From assembly GCF_001413925.1 (NCBI RefSeq), contig NZ_LBMJ01000001.1, positions 558,001-622,000 of the forward strand: DNA of 64,000 nucleotides, written 5' to 3'. The notes beneath the pieces are model-generated. The model saw only the letters and a program-made list of their open reading frames with translations, was not told where the DNA came from and did not search any database. The position numbers were made by a program, and so were the translations under genes. Positions 41,601 to 49,825 of this stretch are shown here, in pieces; position 1 is the first letter of the stretch; each line of letters opens with the position of its first letter. The DNA is from Nonlabens sp. YIK11 (GTDB lineage Bacteria; Bacteroidota; Bacteroidia; Flavobacteriales; Flavobacteriaceae).

Positions 41601-42162
41601 TGAAGGTAAGTCTGGTGAATCTAAAGGTAAAGGTCGCGAAGGTCAAAATGGAACTGGAGCTAAAGGCGACGGAAAGGAAGGTGATGGAAAAGGGTCAGGA
41701 AATGGATCCAATGATGGTGATGAGGAAGAAAATTCTTATAGAGAAAGCGAGGAGGAAAGCCAACGTATTTATGAAATCTACAAGCAGCAACAGGATTTGC
41801 GCAATCAGCTTGAGGACATGATCATTCATGAAGGTCTTCAAAAGAAGGTAGATGAGATTACAGGCGCCATGAAAGGTGTTGAACGAAAGTTACTGGATCA
41901 AGGCTTTAATAGAGAAGTTCAACAACAAATGAGTGAAATCATTCATGATCTTTTGAAGTTGAAGGATGCCAATGCAGAACAAGGTGAGGAGAATCAACGC
42001 CAATCTCAAACCAATTTCAATCAGTTTGAAAATCCTTTAAAGCTAGATGAAGAGCTTATACAGCGATACTTTAATAATAAGGAGATTCTCAACCGACAGG
42101 TATTACCTTTGCAGCCACATTACCGCAGTAAGGTAAAGGAGTACTTTAAGACAGATGATTGA
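38620..42162 (+). CDS. DUF4175 family large membrane protein with collagen-like tract
   Basis: A 1180-residue protein. Two N-terminal membrane helices (about 22-45 and 52-75) and a third near 148-166 precede an extracytoplasmic region with Ig-like strands (about 190-480), then a very long Gln/Lys/Glu coiled coil (about 490-770). Residues about 895-1032 are a Gly-x-y tract (GKEGNKGKEGQQGKE, GQEGQSGKAGQQGSS, GKGREGQNGTGAKGDGKEG), followed by a helical C-terminus. DUF4175 is a conserved Bacteroidota protein of unknown function. The ybeY start overlaps its end by 8 bp. An exact palindrome encodes AFAKA at 39654-39669. Confidence 0.88.
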   Translation: MTNFQIIEQKLNRFIRKYYVNELIRGVILFLAIGLLYFITVAVVEYFFWLNKLGRTILFWSFILVELGLLFKFVAIPIARLVKLFSGIDFRDASEMIGNHFPEVSDKLVNVLQLHANGGDDELTWASINQKSEDLKPIPFSLAIDFNNNKQYLKYLAVPIIIIGALIATGNNDVITSASRVADYKTDYIPPAPFRFEVTNENLDALENAPFILNVKVAGTRLPENASIVVDGQSFYLNQQDLETYSFTFERPTSNTSFYLMANELRSTDYVLNVDKVPTIQGFELQMDYPSYTGKKDEILKSTGNALVPQGTNIIWRVNTTATDLVQFRTADKNSNFENEAGGLFAFAKAISQPLSYSIVTSNNKVRDHEQLDFKIEVVADEYPELSMEMKRDSLDDRIMYFKGQAADDYGIRFLQLVYYKNNEANDKKVIALPNSGGTYQQFVQSFPGNLALEPGNTYNFYFEVIDNDAVNRFKSTKSEVYSFNKATMDQEEDLQLQEQKESLSNLEKALKEQQKEQDVIKELSQDQIEKDDRSFNDKRKLDQAVKNQQKKEQDIQKQLNRLENQLDKTAPKDDPKKAKLQERLQETAAESKKNEELLKQIEEYQDKLSKEELQEQLEKSQKKTREQQRSLKQLLELTKRYYVAQKYEQLGRKLMEMAERQEEQSKKDAAGNTKQDQDKLNQEYEQWEKELRELEKENNDLQKPMDLEFDPQESDDIKSDQKDASESLKNKNAQQAKPKQKSAADKMKKQAAAMEQDMNSMEGEQMEEDLEMLRQILDNLVLFSQSQETVLEDVKSLKSNSPRLGKSLRSQKELELAFKHVDDSLFTLSSRNADLGKEINEEVVDIYYYMDKSMEQLAEFDLNQGQVSQQFTLGSANTLAVLLSDVLDSANNPNIGPGKPGKSGQGAGFQLPDLIRQQESLQKEGEEGKEGNKGKEGQQGKERKQGNKGEQGNKPGQGKAGESGQEGQSGKAGQQGSSGTTGTNGKSGEGSTSEGKSGESKGKGREGQNGTGAKGDGKEGDGKGSGNGSNDGDEEENSYRESEEESQRIYEIYKQQQDLRNQLEDMIIHEGLQKKVDEITGAMKGVERKLLDQGFNREVQQQMSEIIHDLLKLKDANAEQGEENQRQSQTNFNQFENPLKLDEELIQRYFNNKEILNRQVLPLQPHYRSKVKEYFKTDD
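39654..39669. repeat. 16-bp palindrome copy 12 (in DUF4175 gene)
   Basis: Read as AFAKA in the Ig-like extracytoplasmic region (GLFAFAKAISQP). Confidence 0.97.
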
Positions 42163-42574
42163 TTTTTCATACCAGAAAGAGTTCCAGTTAAAACATGAGC
42201 AGGATCACGTTCGATGGCTTAATAAAGTTGCCGATTTTCATGATGCTACTGTTGATGTTTTAGGGTATGTTTTTTGTGATGATGAGTACGTTCATTCCAT
42301 CAACCTGCAACACTTAAACCACGATACCTATACTGATATTATCACGTTTGATTATGGAACAGATACTGTCCTTGAAGGTGAAATTTACATCAGTGTTGAT
42401 AGAGTAGAAGATAATGCTAATGATTTAGAGGAGGATTTTGATACTGAGTTGCGCAGAGTAATGTGTCATGGTCTGCTTCATATGATAGGTTATGATGATG
42501 ACACCGTAGAAAAGAAAGCAAAAATGCGAGCCTTAGAAAATGAAGCATTACAAATGTTTCACGTGAAACAATAG
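42155..42574 (+). CDS. ybeY: endoribonuclease YbeY (16S rRNA maturation)
   Basis: Zinc-dependent single-strand RNase for 16S rRNA 3'-end maturation and 70S quality control, 139 residues. The zinc motif is MCHGLLHMIGYDDDT (HGxxHxxGxDH family, with Asp in the last ligand region), and the substrate region reads LNHDTYTDIITFDYG. The final codons, MFHVKQ-stop, lie inside a perfect parS site (42555-42570), so the DNA site sets the protein's C-terminus. The gene overlaps the DUF4175 gene and is two bases from mnmG. Confidence 0.95.
   Translation: MIDFSYQKEFQLKHEQDHVRWLNKVADFHDATVDVLGYVFCDDEYVHSINLQHLNHDTYTDIITFDYGTDTVLEGEIYISVDRVEDNANDLEEDFDTELRRVMCHGLLHMIGYDDDTVEKKAKMRALENEALQMFHVKQ
42555..42570. 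promoter_or_regulatory. parS centromere-like site 1
   Basis: TGTTTCACGTGAAACA is a 16/16 match to the conserved chromosomal parS consensus bound by ParB. It lies within the last codons of ybeY, seven bases before the mnmG ATG. Confidence 0.9.
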
Positions 42575-42576
42575 AT

Positions 42577-44448
42577 ATGTTCCAAGATAAATATGATGTA
42601 ATTGTTGTGGGTGCTGGTCACGCTGGTAGCGAGGCTGCGGCCGTTGCGGCTAATATGGGTGCAACTACACTACTTGTTACCATGAATCTTCAAACGATAG
42701 GGCAGATGTCATGCAATCCCGCTATGGGCGGCATTGCAAAGGGTCAAATCGTTAGAGAAATTGACGCTTTAGGCGGACTAAGCGGTATTGTTAGTGATAA
42801 CAGTGCGATACAATTTAAGATGCTTAATAAATCCAAGGGCCCAGCGATGTGGTCTCCACGCACCCAAAATGATCGTATGAGATTTGCCGAGGAATGGCGC
42901 AAAGAATTGGAAGCTATCCCAACCTTGGATTTTTATCAAGAGATGGTTTCTGGATTGATTATCGAAAAAGGTAAAGTGGTAGGTGTTAAATCTTCCTTGG
43001 GAATCGAGATAAGAGCTAAATCTGTAGTGTTGACAAACGGCACCTTTTTAAATGGGCTTATCCATATTGGTGAAAAGCAGTTTGGTGGAGGTAGAGCAGG
43101 AGAACGTAACAGTACTGGTATAACAGAACAGCTCATTGATTTAGGTTTTGAATCGGGTAGAATGAAAACGGGAACGCCGCCACGTGTGGATGGTAGGTCG
43201 TTGGACTATTCAAAAATGAGCGTTCAGCCTGGTGATGATGTGGTTTCCAAATTTAGTTATACGGACCGTTCTAGTAAACTTTCGCGACAGCGAGATTGCC
43301 ACATGACCTACACGAGTCCATTAGTCCATGATTTGTTGCGGGAAGGTTTTGATCGCAGTCCAATGTTTAATGGTAGAATCAAAAGTGTTGGTCCTAGATA
43401 TTGTCCATCCATCGAAGATAAAATTGACCGTTTTGCAACTAAGGATAGACATCAAATGTTTATTGAACCAGAAGGTTGGGATACCGTTGAGGTATATGTC
43501 AATGGCTTTAGTACGTCGTTGCCAGAAGATGTCCAGTTTAAAGCCTTACGTTCTGTCGTAGGTTTTGAGAAAGTGAAGTTTTTCCGTCCTGGGTATGCTA
43601 TAGAATACGATTATTTCCCACCTACGCAATTAAAGCACACGCTGGAAACCAAGATTATCGAGAACCTGTATTTCGCAGGTCAGATCAATGGCACTACCGG
43701 TTATGAAGAGGCTGCCTCTCAAGGAATGATGGCCGGTATCAATGCGGTACGTAAAATAAGGGAAGAGGAAGCTTTTATTTTACGTAGGGATGATGCCTAT
43801 ATCGGAGTTCTTATTGATGACTTGATTACTAAAGGAACGGAAGAGCCTTATAGAATGTTTACCTCGCGAGCAGAATATAGAACGCTTTTGCGTCAGGATA
43901 ATGCTGATTTACGTCTGACTCCATCTGCTTACAAATTAGGAATCGTAGGAGAAGATAGACTACGAACAGTAGAGCGCAAAAAAGAGGAAACTGAAAAAAT
44001 GATTCAGTTTTTTAGAAATACCAGCTACAGTTATCCTGAAATGAATGAACTGTTGGAAGAGAAAAACTCGGCCACCGTGACTCAAGACGACAAGTTATTT
44101 AAGGTGTTTGCACGTCCACAAATCGGCATGGATGACTTGAGAAGATTTGATGAGGTCGAGAATTATATTCAAGAGCATGATCTTAGTGAGGATATTCTGG
44201 AACAAGTAGAAGTACAAGTCAAATATTCTGGTTACATAAATAAAGAGAAAGAGAACGCTGATAAATTGAATCGACTAGAAGATATCAAGATTCCAGAGAA
44301 CTTTGATTTCAGCAAAATTCAGTCTATTTCTATAGAGGCGCGCCAAAAGTTGAAGGCGGTTCAGCCCGTAACTATTTCTCAAGCCTCTAGAATTTCTGGC
44401 GTAAACCCTAATGACATTTCAGTTTTATTGGTTCACATGGGCCGATAG
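42577..44448 (+). CDS. mnmG: tRNA uridine-5-carboxymethylaminomethyl modification enzyme MnmG
   Basis: FAD-binding half of the MnmE-MnmG complex that makes the cmnm5U34 modification of tRNA wobble uridine. It has 623 residues, the full family length. FAD site YDVIVVGAGHAGSEAAAVAANMG (residues 5-27). Signatures: GGIAKGQIVREIDALGG, RVDGRSLDYS with TGTPPR before it, GPRYCPSIEDKI (catalytic-region Cys) and GQINGTTGYEEAASQGMMAGINA. The C-terminal helical domain contacts MnmE. mnmE is not adjacent. It is bracketed by parS sites at both ends. Confidence 0.98.
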   Translation: MFQDKYDVIVVGAGHAGSEAAAVAANMGATTLLVTMNLQTIGQMSCNPAMGGIAKGQIVREIDALGGLSGIVSDNSAIQFKMLNKSKGPAMWSPRTQNDRMRFAEEWRKELEAIPTLDFYQEMVSGLIIEKGKVVGVKSSLGIEIRAKSVVLTNGTFLNGLIHIGEKQFGGGRAGERNSTGITEQLIDLGFESGRMKTGTPPRVDGRSLDYSKMSVQPGDDVVSKFSYTDRSSKLSRQRDCHMTYTSPLVHDLLREGFDRSPMFNGRIKSVGPRYCPSIEDKIDRFATKDRHQMFIEPEGWDTVEVYVNGFSTSLPEDVQFKALRSVVGFEKVKFFRPGYAIEYDYFPPTQLKHTLETKIIENLYFAGQINGTTGYEEAASQGMMAGINAVRKIREEEAFILRRDDAYIGVLIDDLITKGTEEPYRMFTSRAEYRTLLRQDNADLRLTPSAYKLGIVGEDRLRTVERKKEETEKMIQFFRNTSYSYPEMNELLEEKNSATVTQDDKLFKVFARPQIGMDDLRRFDEVENYIQEHDLSEDILEQVEVQVKYSGYINKEKENADKLNRLEDIKIPENFDFSKIQSISIEARQKLKAVQPVTISQASRISGVNPNDISVLLVHMGR

Positions 44449-44462
44449 TTTCACGTGAAACA
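44447..44462. promoter_or_regulatory. parS centromere-like site 2
   Basis: AGTTTCACGTGAAACA matches the consensus at 15 of 16 positions. It overlaps the mnmG stop codon and ends at the methyltransferase ATG. Confidence 0.85.
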
Positions 44463-45299
44463 ATGATTAAAAAAACCGATTTATATTTAGAGACGCGTGA
44501 TCATTTCTTAACCCAAAAGAGGTTTGAAATAAGTAAAACTTCCATAGAAGGTTTGTTAATCACAACGCCACAACCTAGAAATCTGGATAAGTATTATGAC
44601 ACCTCAGAATACTTATCCCATGATGATTCCAATAATTCATTATTTGCAAGTTTATATCGCTTTGCGCGAAAACTGAACATCAAGTCAAAATTTAAACTCA
44701 TTTCTAAATTTGATGCTGGTGGTCGTATTCTCGATGTAGGTGCAGGAAATGGAGAGCTGGTTAAGTATCTAGTTCAAGAACGACTAGACGCTCAAGGCTA
44801 TGAGCCAAGTGAATTAGCTCGAAAAGTTGCCTATCAAAAAGGAGTGCGGTTATTAGACCATTTGCCGGTTCGTAACAAACAACATTATCAGGTCATCCAA
44901 ATGTTTCATGTACTGGAACATGTAAAAGATCCTCAAAAATTATTGGAAGATCTTTACTCGATGTTGACCGATGACGGCATTTTAATAATTGCATTGCCCA
45001 ACTATGAAAGTCTGGACGCAAAGATTTTTAAAAGCTTTTGGGCAGGATATGATGTTCCCAGACACTTATATCATTTCAATGAAAAAGGGATTTCCAATTT
45101 TACTTCATCAAAATTCAATCTTATAGAAAAGCGACCTATGTGGTTCGATAGTTTTTACGTGTCCATACTTTCGGCACGATATAAAAGACTACCGCTGGCG
45201 TTTCTATGTGGGATTTTTATTGGAATCTGCTCAAATATCATGAGCTTACTCTCTTCAGAGCCTTCTTCAAGGATTTACGTCTTCAAAAAATCAAAATAA
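44463..45299 (+). CDS. class I SAM-dependent methyltransferase
   Basis: A 278-residue methyltransferase. An N-terminal segment (KYYDTSEYLSHDDSNNSLF) resembles the start of UbiG-like and surface-glycan methyltransferases. Motif I is GGRILDVGAGNGELVKYL (about 86-103), and later motifs are VIQMFHVLEHVKDPQKLLEDLYSMLTDDGILIIALPNYESLDAKIFKSFW and YDVPRHLYHFNEKGI. The C-terminus has a hydrophobic hairpin (about 243-262). Substrate unknown. Its ATG directly follows parS site 2, so ribosome and ParB binding share DNA. Confidence 0.88.
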   Translation: MIKKTDLYLETRDHFLTQKRFEISKTSIEGLLITTPQPRNLDKYYDTSEYLSHDDSNNSLFASLYRFARKLNIKSKFKLISKFDAGGRILDVGAGNGELVKYLVQERLDAQGYEPSELARKVAYQKGVRLLDHLPVRNKQHYQVIQMFHVLEHVKDPQKLLEDLYSMLTDDGILIIALPNYESLDAKIFKSFWAGYDVPRHLYHFNEKGISNFTSSKFNLIEKRPMWFDSFYVSILSARYKRLPLAFLCGIFIGICSNIMSLLSSEPSSRIYVFKKSK

Positions 45300-45415
45300 A
45301 GCGCTTTAAAGCTGTTTTTCGAGCTGCAGCGTACAATTTGCTGCCTGAAGCGAGAATCTTCGACAAGCGCTTTATATTAAAGCCAAATTTAATTGAAGGC
45401 GTTTATAGCGATCTT

Positions 45416-45823
45416 TCAAGTGATAGATATTATCGATTCTAACCAATATAGGCCAAAAATGGAAATAAGAAAGTAAATCCCAACTCTGGATGCGCCTTTG
45501 TAATCATCAATCATTCTAAGGCCAATTAGAAATATCAAGCAAAGAATACTAGAACCTAAAAATGTGCTTCTGGCAATTTCAAAATCCTCTGCATAAATAA
45601 TATCCCATATTCCTAATGCGGCCAATGTGACAATAATTATTTCAAACGCGATAATAAACGTGATGATGGGAATAATTGCTTTTCCTATTAGCGTTTTAGC
45701 ATACATCAACTTGAAATTCTCTTGAGTAGATTTCCAGCCATTGATCTTCTCATATGCAGATATGATGTAAGTGATCAATAGAAAGAACAAGATAAGGATC
45801 AGTCCTGCGTGAGATATATTCAT
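45416..45823 (-). CDS. DoxX-like hypothetical membrane protein
   Basis: A 135-residue inner-membrane protein with four helices (about 6-24, 50-74, 90-106, 115-132). The loop after the first helix (YEKINGWKSTQENFKLMYAKTLIGK) resembles the DoxX-family pattern of a charged loop with Trp followed by a second helix. Function unknown. It is AT-rich, converges on the methyltransferase gene and stands alone. Confidence 0.65.
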   Translation of the reverse strand: MNISHAGLILILFFLLITYIISAYEKINGWKSTQENFKLMYAKTLIGKAIIPIITFIIAFEIIIVTLAALGIWDIIYAEDFEIARSTFLGSSILCLIFLIGLRMIDDYKGASRVGIYFLISIFGLYWLESIISIT

Positions 45824-45903
45824 CTATATAGTAATTGCCGCAAATCTATTGCCTTACAGATGAATACATAGCAAAATGACACAAATGTTACCGTTTGTCG
45901 ATT

Positions 45904-47031
45904 TTAGGCCTTTTTGTGTAGGATTTTAGTCATACCTATGCTCAAATCCGTGAATACAATTTTTGCATTAGCTTTTCTATCGATATGCATTAATGCCGTT
46001 TCAAAACTCTCGCTTATTTCGGTTAGTCTATGACCGTCAATAAAAGCAGCGAATTTTGACAAATCAAATCCGGTTTTGGTTTCAAAATATACAGCACTCT
46101 CTGCACGGTAATTAAGCAACATCGCTTGCCTGAACAATTCTAGGGCAAAGTTTAAAAAGCGCTTTTGTGTTTCTCGGTTTACCGCGGCAATCGTTTCGGC
46201 CCATTCAATGAGACCTGTAATTGCGCTAGGTTTCCCTTTGGCACTAAATGCGGTGCGTACCCAATGGACAAACCACTCTTCAAAAAGCACGTCTTCACTA
46301 TCGTTTTCAACGAGTTTTAGCGCGCGACCGTAGCTGCCATTGGACTGTCTAGCAGCAATATAGGCTTGATTTTCGCTAATCTGCTTTTCGTTTTGTAAAG
46401 CTTTCGCAATAGCGGTAGTAGATAGTTTTGGAATGTGCAACACCTGACAGCGAGACCTAATGGTGTTAAGTATAAGATTCTCATTTTCAGTCAATAAAAT
46501 AAGAACGGTGCCACCTGGTGGTTCTTCAATGAGCTTCAATAGTTTATTGGAAGCGGCCGTATTTAGGAACTCTGCACCCCAAATAATGCAGACTTTGGCG
46601 CCACCTTCATAGGATTTAAGACTCAGTTTACGACTTATGTCAGTGGCTTCATGCACCCTAATCTCACAGGATTTCTTCTCAATGTCTGCCAATTGGTACC
46701 AATCCTCCATAGCTCCATAGGGATTGGATTGTAAAAATTGCCGCCATTCCGAAGCAAAGTCATCAGAAACCGGTTTTGTAGAAGATTTTGAAGTGCTGGC
46801 GACTGGATAGGCAAAGTGAAGGTCTGGATGTGAAAGATCGTGCACCCTTTTGTCACATACTTGATCACCTTGCTTACATAAAATCAAATTAGCATAATAA
46901 TGGGCTAATGGCAACGCACCACTACCAGAAGGTCCCACAAACAGCTGCGCATGTGCAATGCGGTTGTTTGCAACAGTGGTCTGCAAGTGTTTTTTAAGAT
47001 GTTCCAGTCCTATGATATCGTGCTCCTGCAT
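45904..47031 (-). CDS. holB: DNA polymerase III subunit delta'
   Basis: Clamp-loader subunit of the replicative polymerase. I use the ATG at 47029-47031 (375 residues, start MQEHDIIGLEHLKKHLQTTV). The open frame extends to 47148, but that part crosses a divergent promoter and reads as non-family sequence. AAA+ features: AHAQLFVGPSGSGALPLAHYYANLILC (modified P loop, as expected for delta'), KVCIIWGAEFLNTAASNKLLKLIEEPPGGTVLILLT (the family's SRC region follows as RSRCQVLHI). The C-terminal collar domain is helical. Divergent from pgk. Confidence 0.93.
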   Translation of the reverse strand: MQEHDIIGLEHLKKHLQTTVANNRIAHAQLFVGPSGSGALPLAHYYANLILCKQGDQVCDKRVHDLSHPDLHFAYPVASTSKSSTKPVSDDFASEWRQFLQSNPYGAMEDWYQLADIEKKSCEIRVHEATDISRKLSLKSYEGGAKVCIIWGAEFLNTAASNKLLKLIEEPPGGTVLILLTENENLILNTIRSRCQVLHIPKLSTTAIAKALQNEKQISENQAYIAARQSNGSYGRALKLVENDSEDVLFEEWFVHWVRTAFSAKGKPSAITGLIEWAETIAAVNRETQKRFLNFALELFRQAMLLNYRAESAVYFETKTGFDLSKFAAFIDGHRLTEISESFETALMHIDRKANAKIVFTDLSIGMTKILHKKA

Positions 47032-47035
47032 AATG

Positions 47036-47043
47036 CAAATATA
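47036..47043 (-). promoter_or_regulatory. -7 promoter element of holB
   Basis: TATATTTG on the minus strand, four bases before the chosen holB ATG; it supports that start. Confidence 0.5.
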
Positions 47044-47075
47044 GAAGTCTGGAAAGCAGGTTGAGCCATATCGGT

Positions 47076-47083
47076 TATATTTG
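47076..47083 (+). promoter_or_regulatory. -7 promoter element of pgk
   Basis: TATATTTG, 25 bp before the pgk ATG, back to back with the holB element. Confidence 0.5.
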
Positions 47084-47108
47084 TGAGACGCATAAAAACG
47101 ACTTAAAC

Positions 47109-48293
47109 ATGAAAATAGATCAAATATCTTTCGAAAATAAAACCGCACTCATTAGAGTGGATTTCAATGTGCCTCTTAATGAGGACTTAAAGGTGACTGA
47201 CACCACTCGTATTCAGGCTGCAAAAGACACCATCATCCATGTGTTGGAACATGGCGGATCTGTAGTTCTGATGTCACACCTGGGAAGACCGGATGGAACG
47301 GTTCAGGATAAATATTCCTTGAAACATATTGTGGACACGGCATCTGATATTTTAGGTGTACAAGTACAATTTATTGAAGAAAGCACTGGAGAAGCGGTAA
47401 GGGAAAAAGCTAAAAACCTACATCCTGGTGAGGTTTTGATGATTGAAAACCTAAGATTCCATAAAGAGGAAACAGACGGTGATGAAGAATTTGCAAAACA
47501 ACTTGCTCAATTAGGTGATGTTTACATCAACGACGCTTTTGGAACGGCTCACAGAGCACATGCATCGACCACCGTTGTAGCACAGTTTTTTGAAGAAAAA
47601 TGTTACGGTAAACTCATGTCCAAAGAGATTGATAGCCTTAATAAAGTACTTGAAACACCTACAAAACCAGTAATTGCCATTTTAGGTGGTGCCAAGGTCT
47701 CTTCTAAAATCACGGTAATTGAAAACATCTTGGAAAAAGTGGATCACTTGATTCTTGCTGGTGGTATGGCTTATACATTCATCAAGGCCAAAGGTGGAAA
47801 TATAGGCGACTCGCTAGTGGAAGAAGACAAGCAGGAACTAGCGTTAGAAATTCTTAAAAAGGCCGAAGAGCTGAATACAAAAATCCACTTGCCGGTTGAC
47901 TCTATTACAGCAGATGCCTTTTCTGAGCAGGCCACTCGCGATGTGGCACCTATCGACAACATTCCTGACGGTTGGATGGGACTGGACATAGGCGAGCAAT
48001 CCAGAAAGCAATTTGCTGAAGTAATTAAAAACTGCAAGACCATCTTGTGGAATGGTCCAGCAGGTGTTTTTGAAATGGAACCTTTTTCTCATGGAACGAT
48101 CGCATTGGGAGATGCCGTAGCAGAGGCTACCGCAAACGGTGCGTTTTCTCTCGTAGGTGGTGGTGATTCGGTGAGTGCCGTAAAGCAATTTGGATTTGAA
48201 AACAAGGTAAGTTATGTCTCTACCGGCGGCGGCGCGATGCTAGAAATGCTGGAAGGAAAAACTTTACCAGGAATTAAAGCCATCCAAGAGTAA
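47109..48293 (+). CDS. pgk: phosphoglycerate kinase
   Basis: Glycolytic kinase transferring phosphate from 1,3-bisphosphoglycerate to ADP. The start at ATG 47109 gives 394 residues, the family length (MKIDQISFENKTALIRVDFNVP). Signatures: RVDFNVPLNEDLKVTDTTRI, SHLGRPDG, FGTAHRAHAST, ILGGAKVSSKI and WNGPAGVFEMEPFSHGT, with the ATP-site GGGDSVSAVKQFGFENKVSYVSTGGGAMLEMLEG. The open frame upstream to 47061 is discarded because it runs through the promoter. The LysM transglycosylase gene follows after 31 bp on the same strand. Confidence 0.98.
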   Translation: MKIDQISFENKTALIRVDFNVPLNEDLKVTDTTRIQAAKDTIIHVLEHGGSVVLMSHLGRPDGTVQDKYSLKHIVDTASDILGVQVQFIEESTGEAVREKAKNLHPGEVLMIENLRFHKEETDGDEEFAKQLAQLGDVYINDAFGTAHRAHASTTVVAQFFEEKCYGKLMSKEIDSLNKVLETPTKPVIAILGGAKVSSKITVIENILEKVDHLILAGGMAYTFIKAKGGNIGDSLVEEDKQELALEILKKAEELNTKIHLPVDSITADAFSEQATRDVAPIDNIPDGWMGLDIGEQSRKQFAEVIKNCKTILWNGPAGVFEMEPFSHGTIALGDAVAEATANGAFSLVGGGDSVSAVKQFGFENKVSYVSTGGGAMLEMLEGKTLPGIKAIQE

Positions 48294-48324
48294 AAATGGC
48301 AGGAACATTGATCAATCAAGTTTC

Positions 48325-49821
48325 ATGAATAGAATCAAAAAAGTATCTCTATGCGTTTTGGGCTGTTCCATGTTTGCGGCAACCGCACAACAGCCGGCCG
48401 TTGAAACCGTACTCAAGGACACGATTCAAATAAAACAACTGGAAGGTAACCTTGAGATCCAACCGGTAAAAGCCAGTGATACCTTGGGAATGGCAACGTT
48501 CCCAGAGGTTGACACCTATGACCAGCGATTTCAAGAACTCTTGTACAGTCACGATGGTTTTGAATATATGTTTGACCGAGAAGACGAGGTTGAGGACATG
48601 GATTTGAGTGATGTTGAATTGTCAACGGACACGCTTAAGGCTAGGTTGCAGCGTATCAATCAGGGCACACCGTTCCAGATAGATTACAACCCTATACTTG
48701 AGAACCTTATCAAGAAAAAGCTCAAGTATAATCGTGTTTACCTAGAACGCATCATGACCTTGAGCGATTATTATTTTCCACTGTTTGAAGAACAGCTGGA
48801 TCGATTTGATGTGCCTCTAGAAATGAAGTATCTCGCGATTGTAGAGAGCGCTCTGGACCCTAAGATCAAAAGTAGGGTAGGAGCGACAGGATTGTGGCAG
48901 TTCATGTTGCCTACGGGACGCTTGATGGGTCTTGAGGTTGATTCTTACGTGGATGAGCGTATGGACCCTATGAAATCTACCATTGCAGCCTGTAAATATC
49001 TTAACAAGCTCTATGACATTTATGAGGATTGGGATCTGGCGCTTGCCGCCTATAACAGCGGTGCTGGAAATGTCAACAAGGCGATACGACGCAGCGGTGG
49101 CCGCAAGAACTATTGGAACCTGAGACCTTATTTACCACGTGAAACGGCAGACTACGTGCCACAGTTTCAAGCGATGATGTACTTGTACACCTATGCTGCA
49201 GAACATGGATTCAAGCCACAACGTCCATCCAGATTGATGATGGGAACTGATACAGTGCTGGTCAAGAAAAAGATTCACTTTGACCACATTGCACAGGCTT
49301 TGGATGTGGATACAGAAATGATTCAATATTACAACCCGAGTTATAAACTGGATATCATCCCAGTGATTGAAGGAAAGCCGCATTATTTAAGACTTCCTAA
49401 GGATCAAATCGCTTCGTTTGTGGGCAATGAGGAGAAAGTGTACGCTTTCGCGAAAGCGGAATCTGAAAAAGCAGAAAAGCCAGACCCTAATCTATTGGTG
49501 CCTCAATCCAGCATTACTTACACGGTGCGAAAGGGTGATTATTTGGGTAAAATCGCCAATAAATATAGGGTAAACGTGAGCCAAATCAAAAGATGGAACG
49601 GTTTACGCAGCAATAATCTGAAAATAGGCCAGCGCCTTAAGATCATGACACGTGGCTCGGTCGCCACAACGGCATCGACTAGCAGCACGTACAAGGTTAA
49701 AAGTGGTGATAGTCTATGGGAAATAGGTAAGAAGCACGGTGTTAGTGTGGCGCAGCTCAAAAAGCTCAACCCTGACAAAACATCAACCCTTAAGCCTGGA
49801 ATGACTCTCAACTTAAAGTAA
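48325..49821 (+). CDS. mltD: lytic transglycosylase with LysM repeats (MltD-like)
   Basis: Periplasmic murein-cleaving enzyme, 498 residues. Signal peptide to about residue 21 (MFAATAQQ). The SLT domain at about 145-265 has the catalytic Glu in LAIVESALDPKIKSRVGATGLWQFMLPTGR, then AALAYNSGAGNVNKAIRRSG. A linker follows, then two LysM peptidoglycan-binding repeats (YTVRKGDYLGKIANKYRVNVSQIKRWNGL and YKVKSGDSLWEIGKKHGVSVAQLKKLNP). An exact palindrome at 49443-49458 encodes AFAKA in the linker before the first LysM. Four bases from the DUF4837 gene. Confidence 0.95.
   Translation: MNRIKKVSLCVLGCSMFAATAQQPAVETVLKDTIQIKQLEGNLEIQPVKASDTLGMATFPEVDTYDQRFQELLYSHDGFEYMFDREDEVEDMDLSDVELSTDTLKARLQRINQGTPFQIDYNPILENLIKKKLKYNRVYLERIMTLSDYYFPLFEEQLDRFDVPLEMKYLAIVESALDPKIKSRVGATGLWQFMLPTGRLMGLEVDSYVDERMDPMKSTIAACKYLNKLYDIYEDWDLALAAYNSGAGNVNKAIRRSGGRKNYWNLRPYLPRETADYVPQFQAMMYLYTYAAEHGFKPQRPSRLMMGTDTVLVKKKIHFDHIAQALDVDTEMIQYYNPSYKLDIIPVIEGKPHYLRLPKDQIASFVGNEEKVYAFAKAESEKAEKPDPNLLVPQSSITYTVRKGDYLGKIANKYRVNVSQIKRWNGLRSNNLKIGQRLKIMTRGSVATTASTSSTYKVKSGDSLWEIGKKHGVSVAQLKKLNPDKTSTLKPGMTLNLK
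49443..49458. repeat. 16-bp palindrome copy 13 (in mltD)
   Basis: Read as AFAKA in the linker between the transglycosylase and LysM parts. Confidence 0.97.
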
Positions 49822-49825
49822 CAGC

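Noticed and set aside
41396..41821. 141-residue frame inside the DUF4175 gene
   Set aside because: The Gly-x-y repeat keeps an alternative frame open; it is Lys/Arg/Glu low-complexity and follows no independent start region.
45206..45442. 78-residue frame overlapping the methyltransferase end
   Set aside because: It starts inside the methyltransferase gene in another frame and reaches into the convergent gene; no family features, although I cannot fully exclude a remnant.
47032..47148. N-terminal extension of the delta' subunit frame
   Set aside because: It crosses the holB-pgk divergent promoters and reads as non-family sequence; the ATG at 47029-47031 matches the family start.
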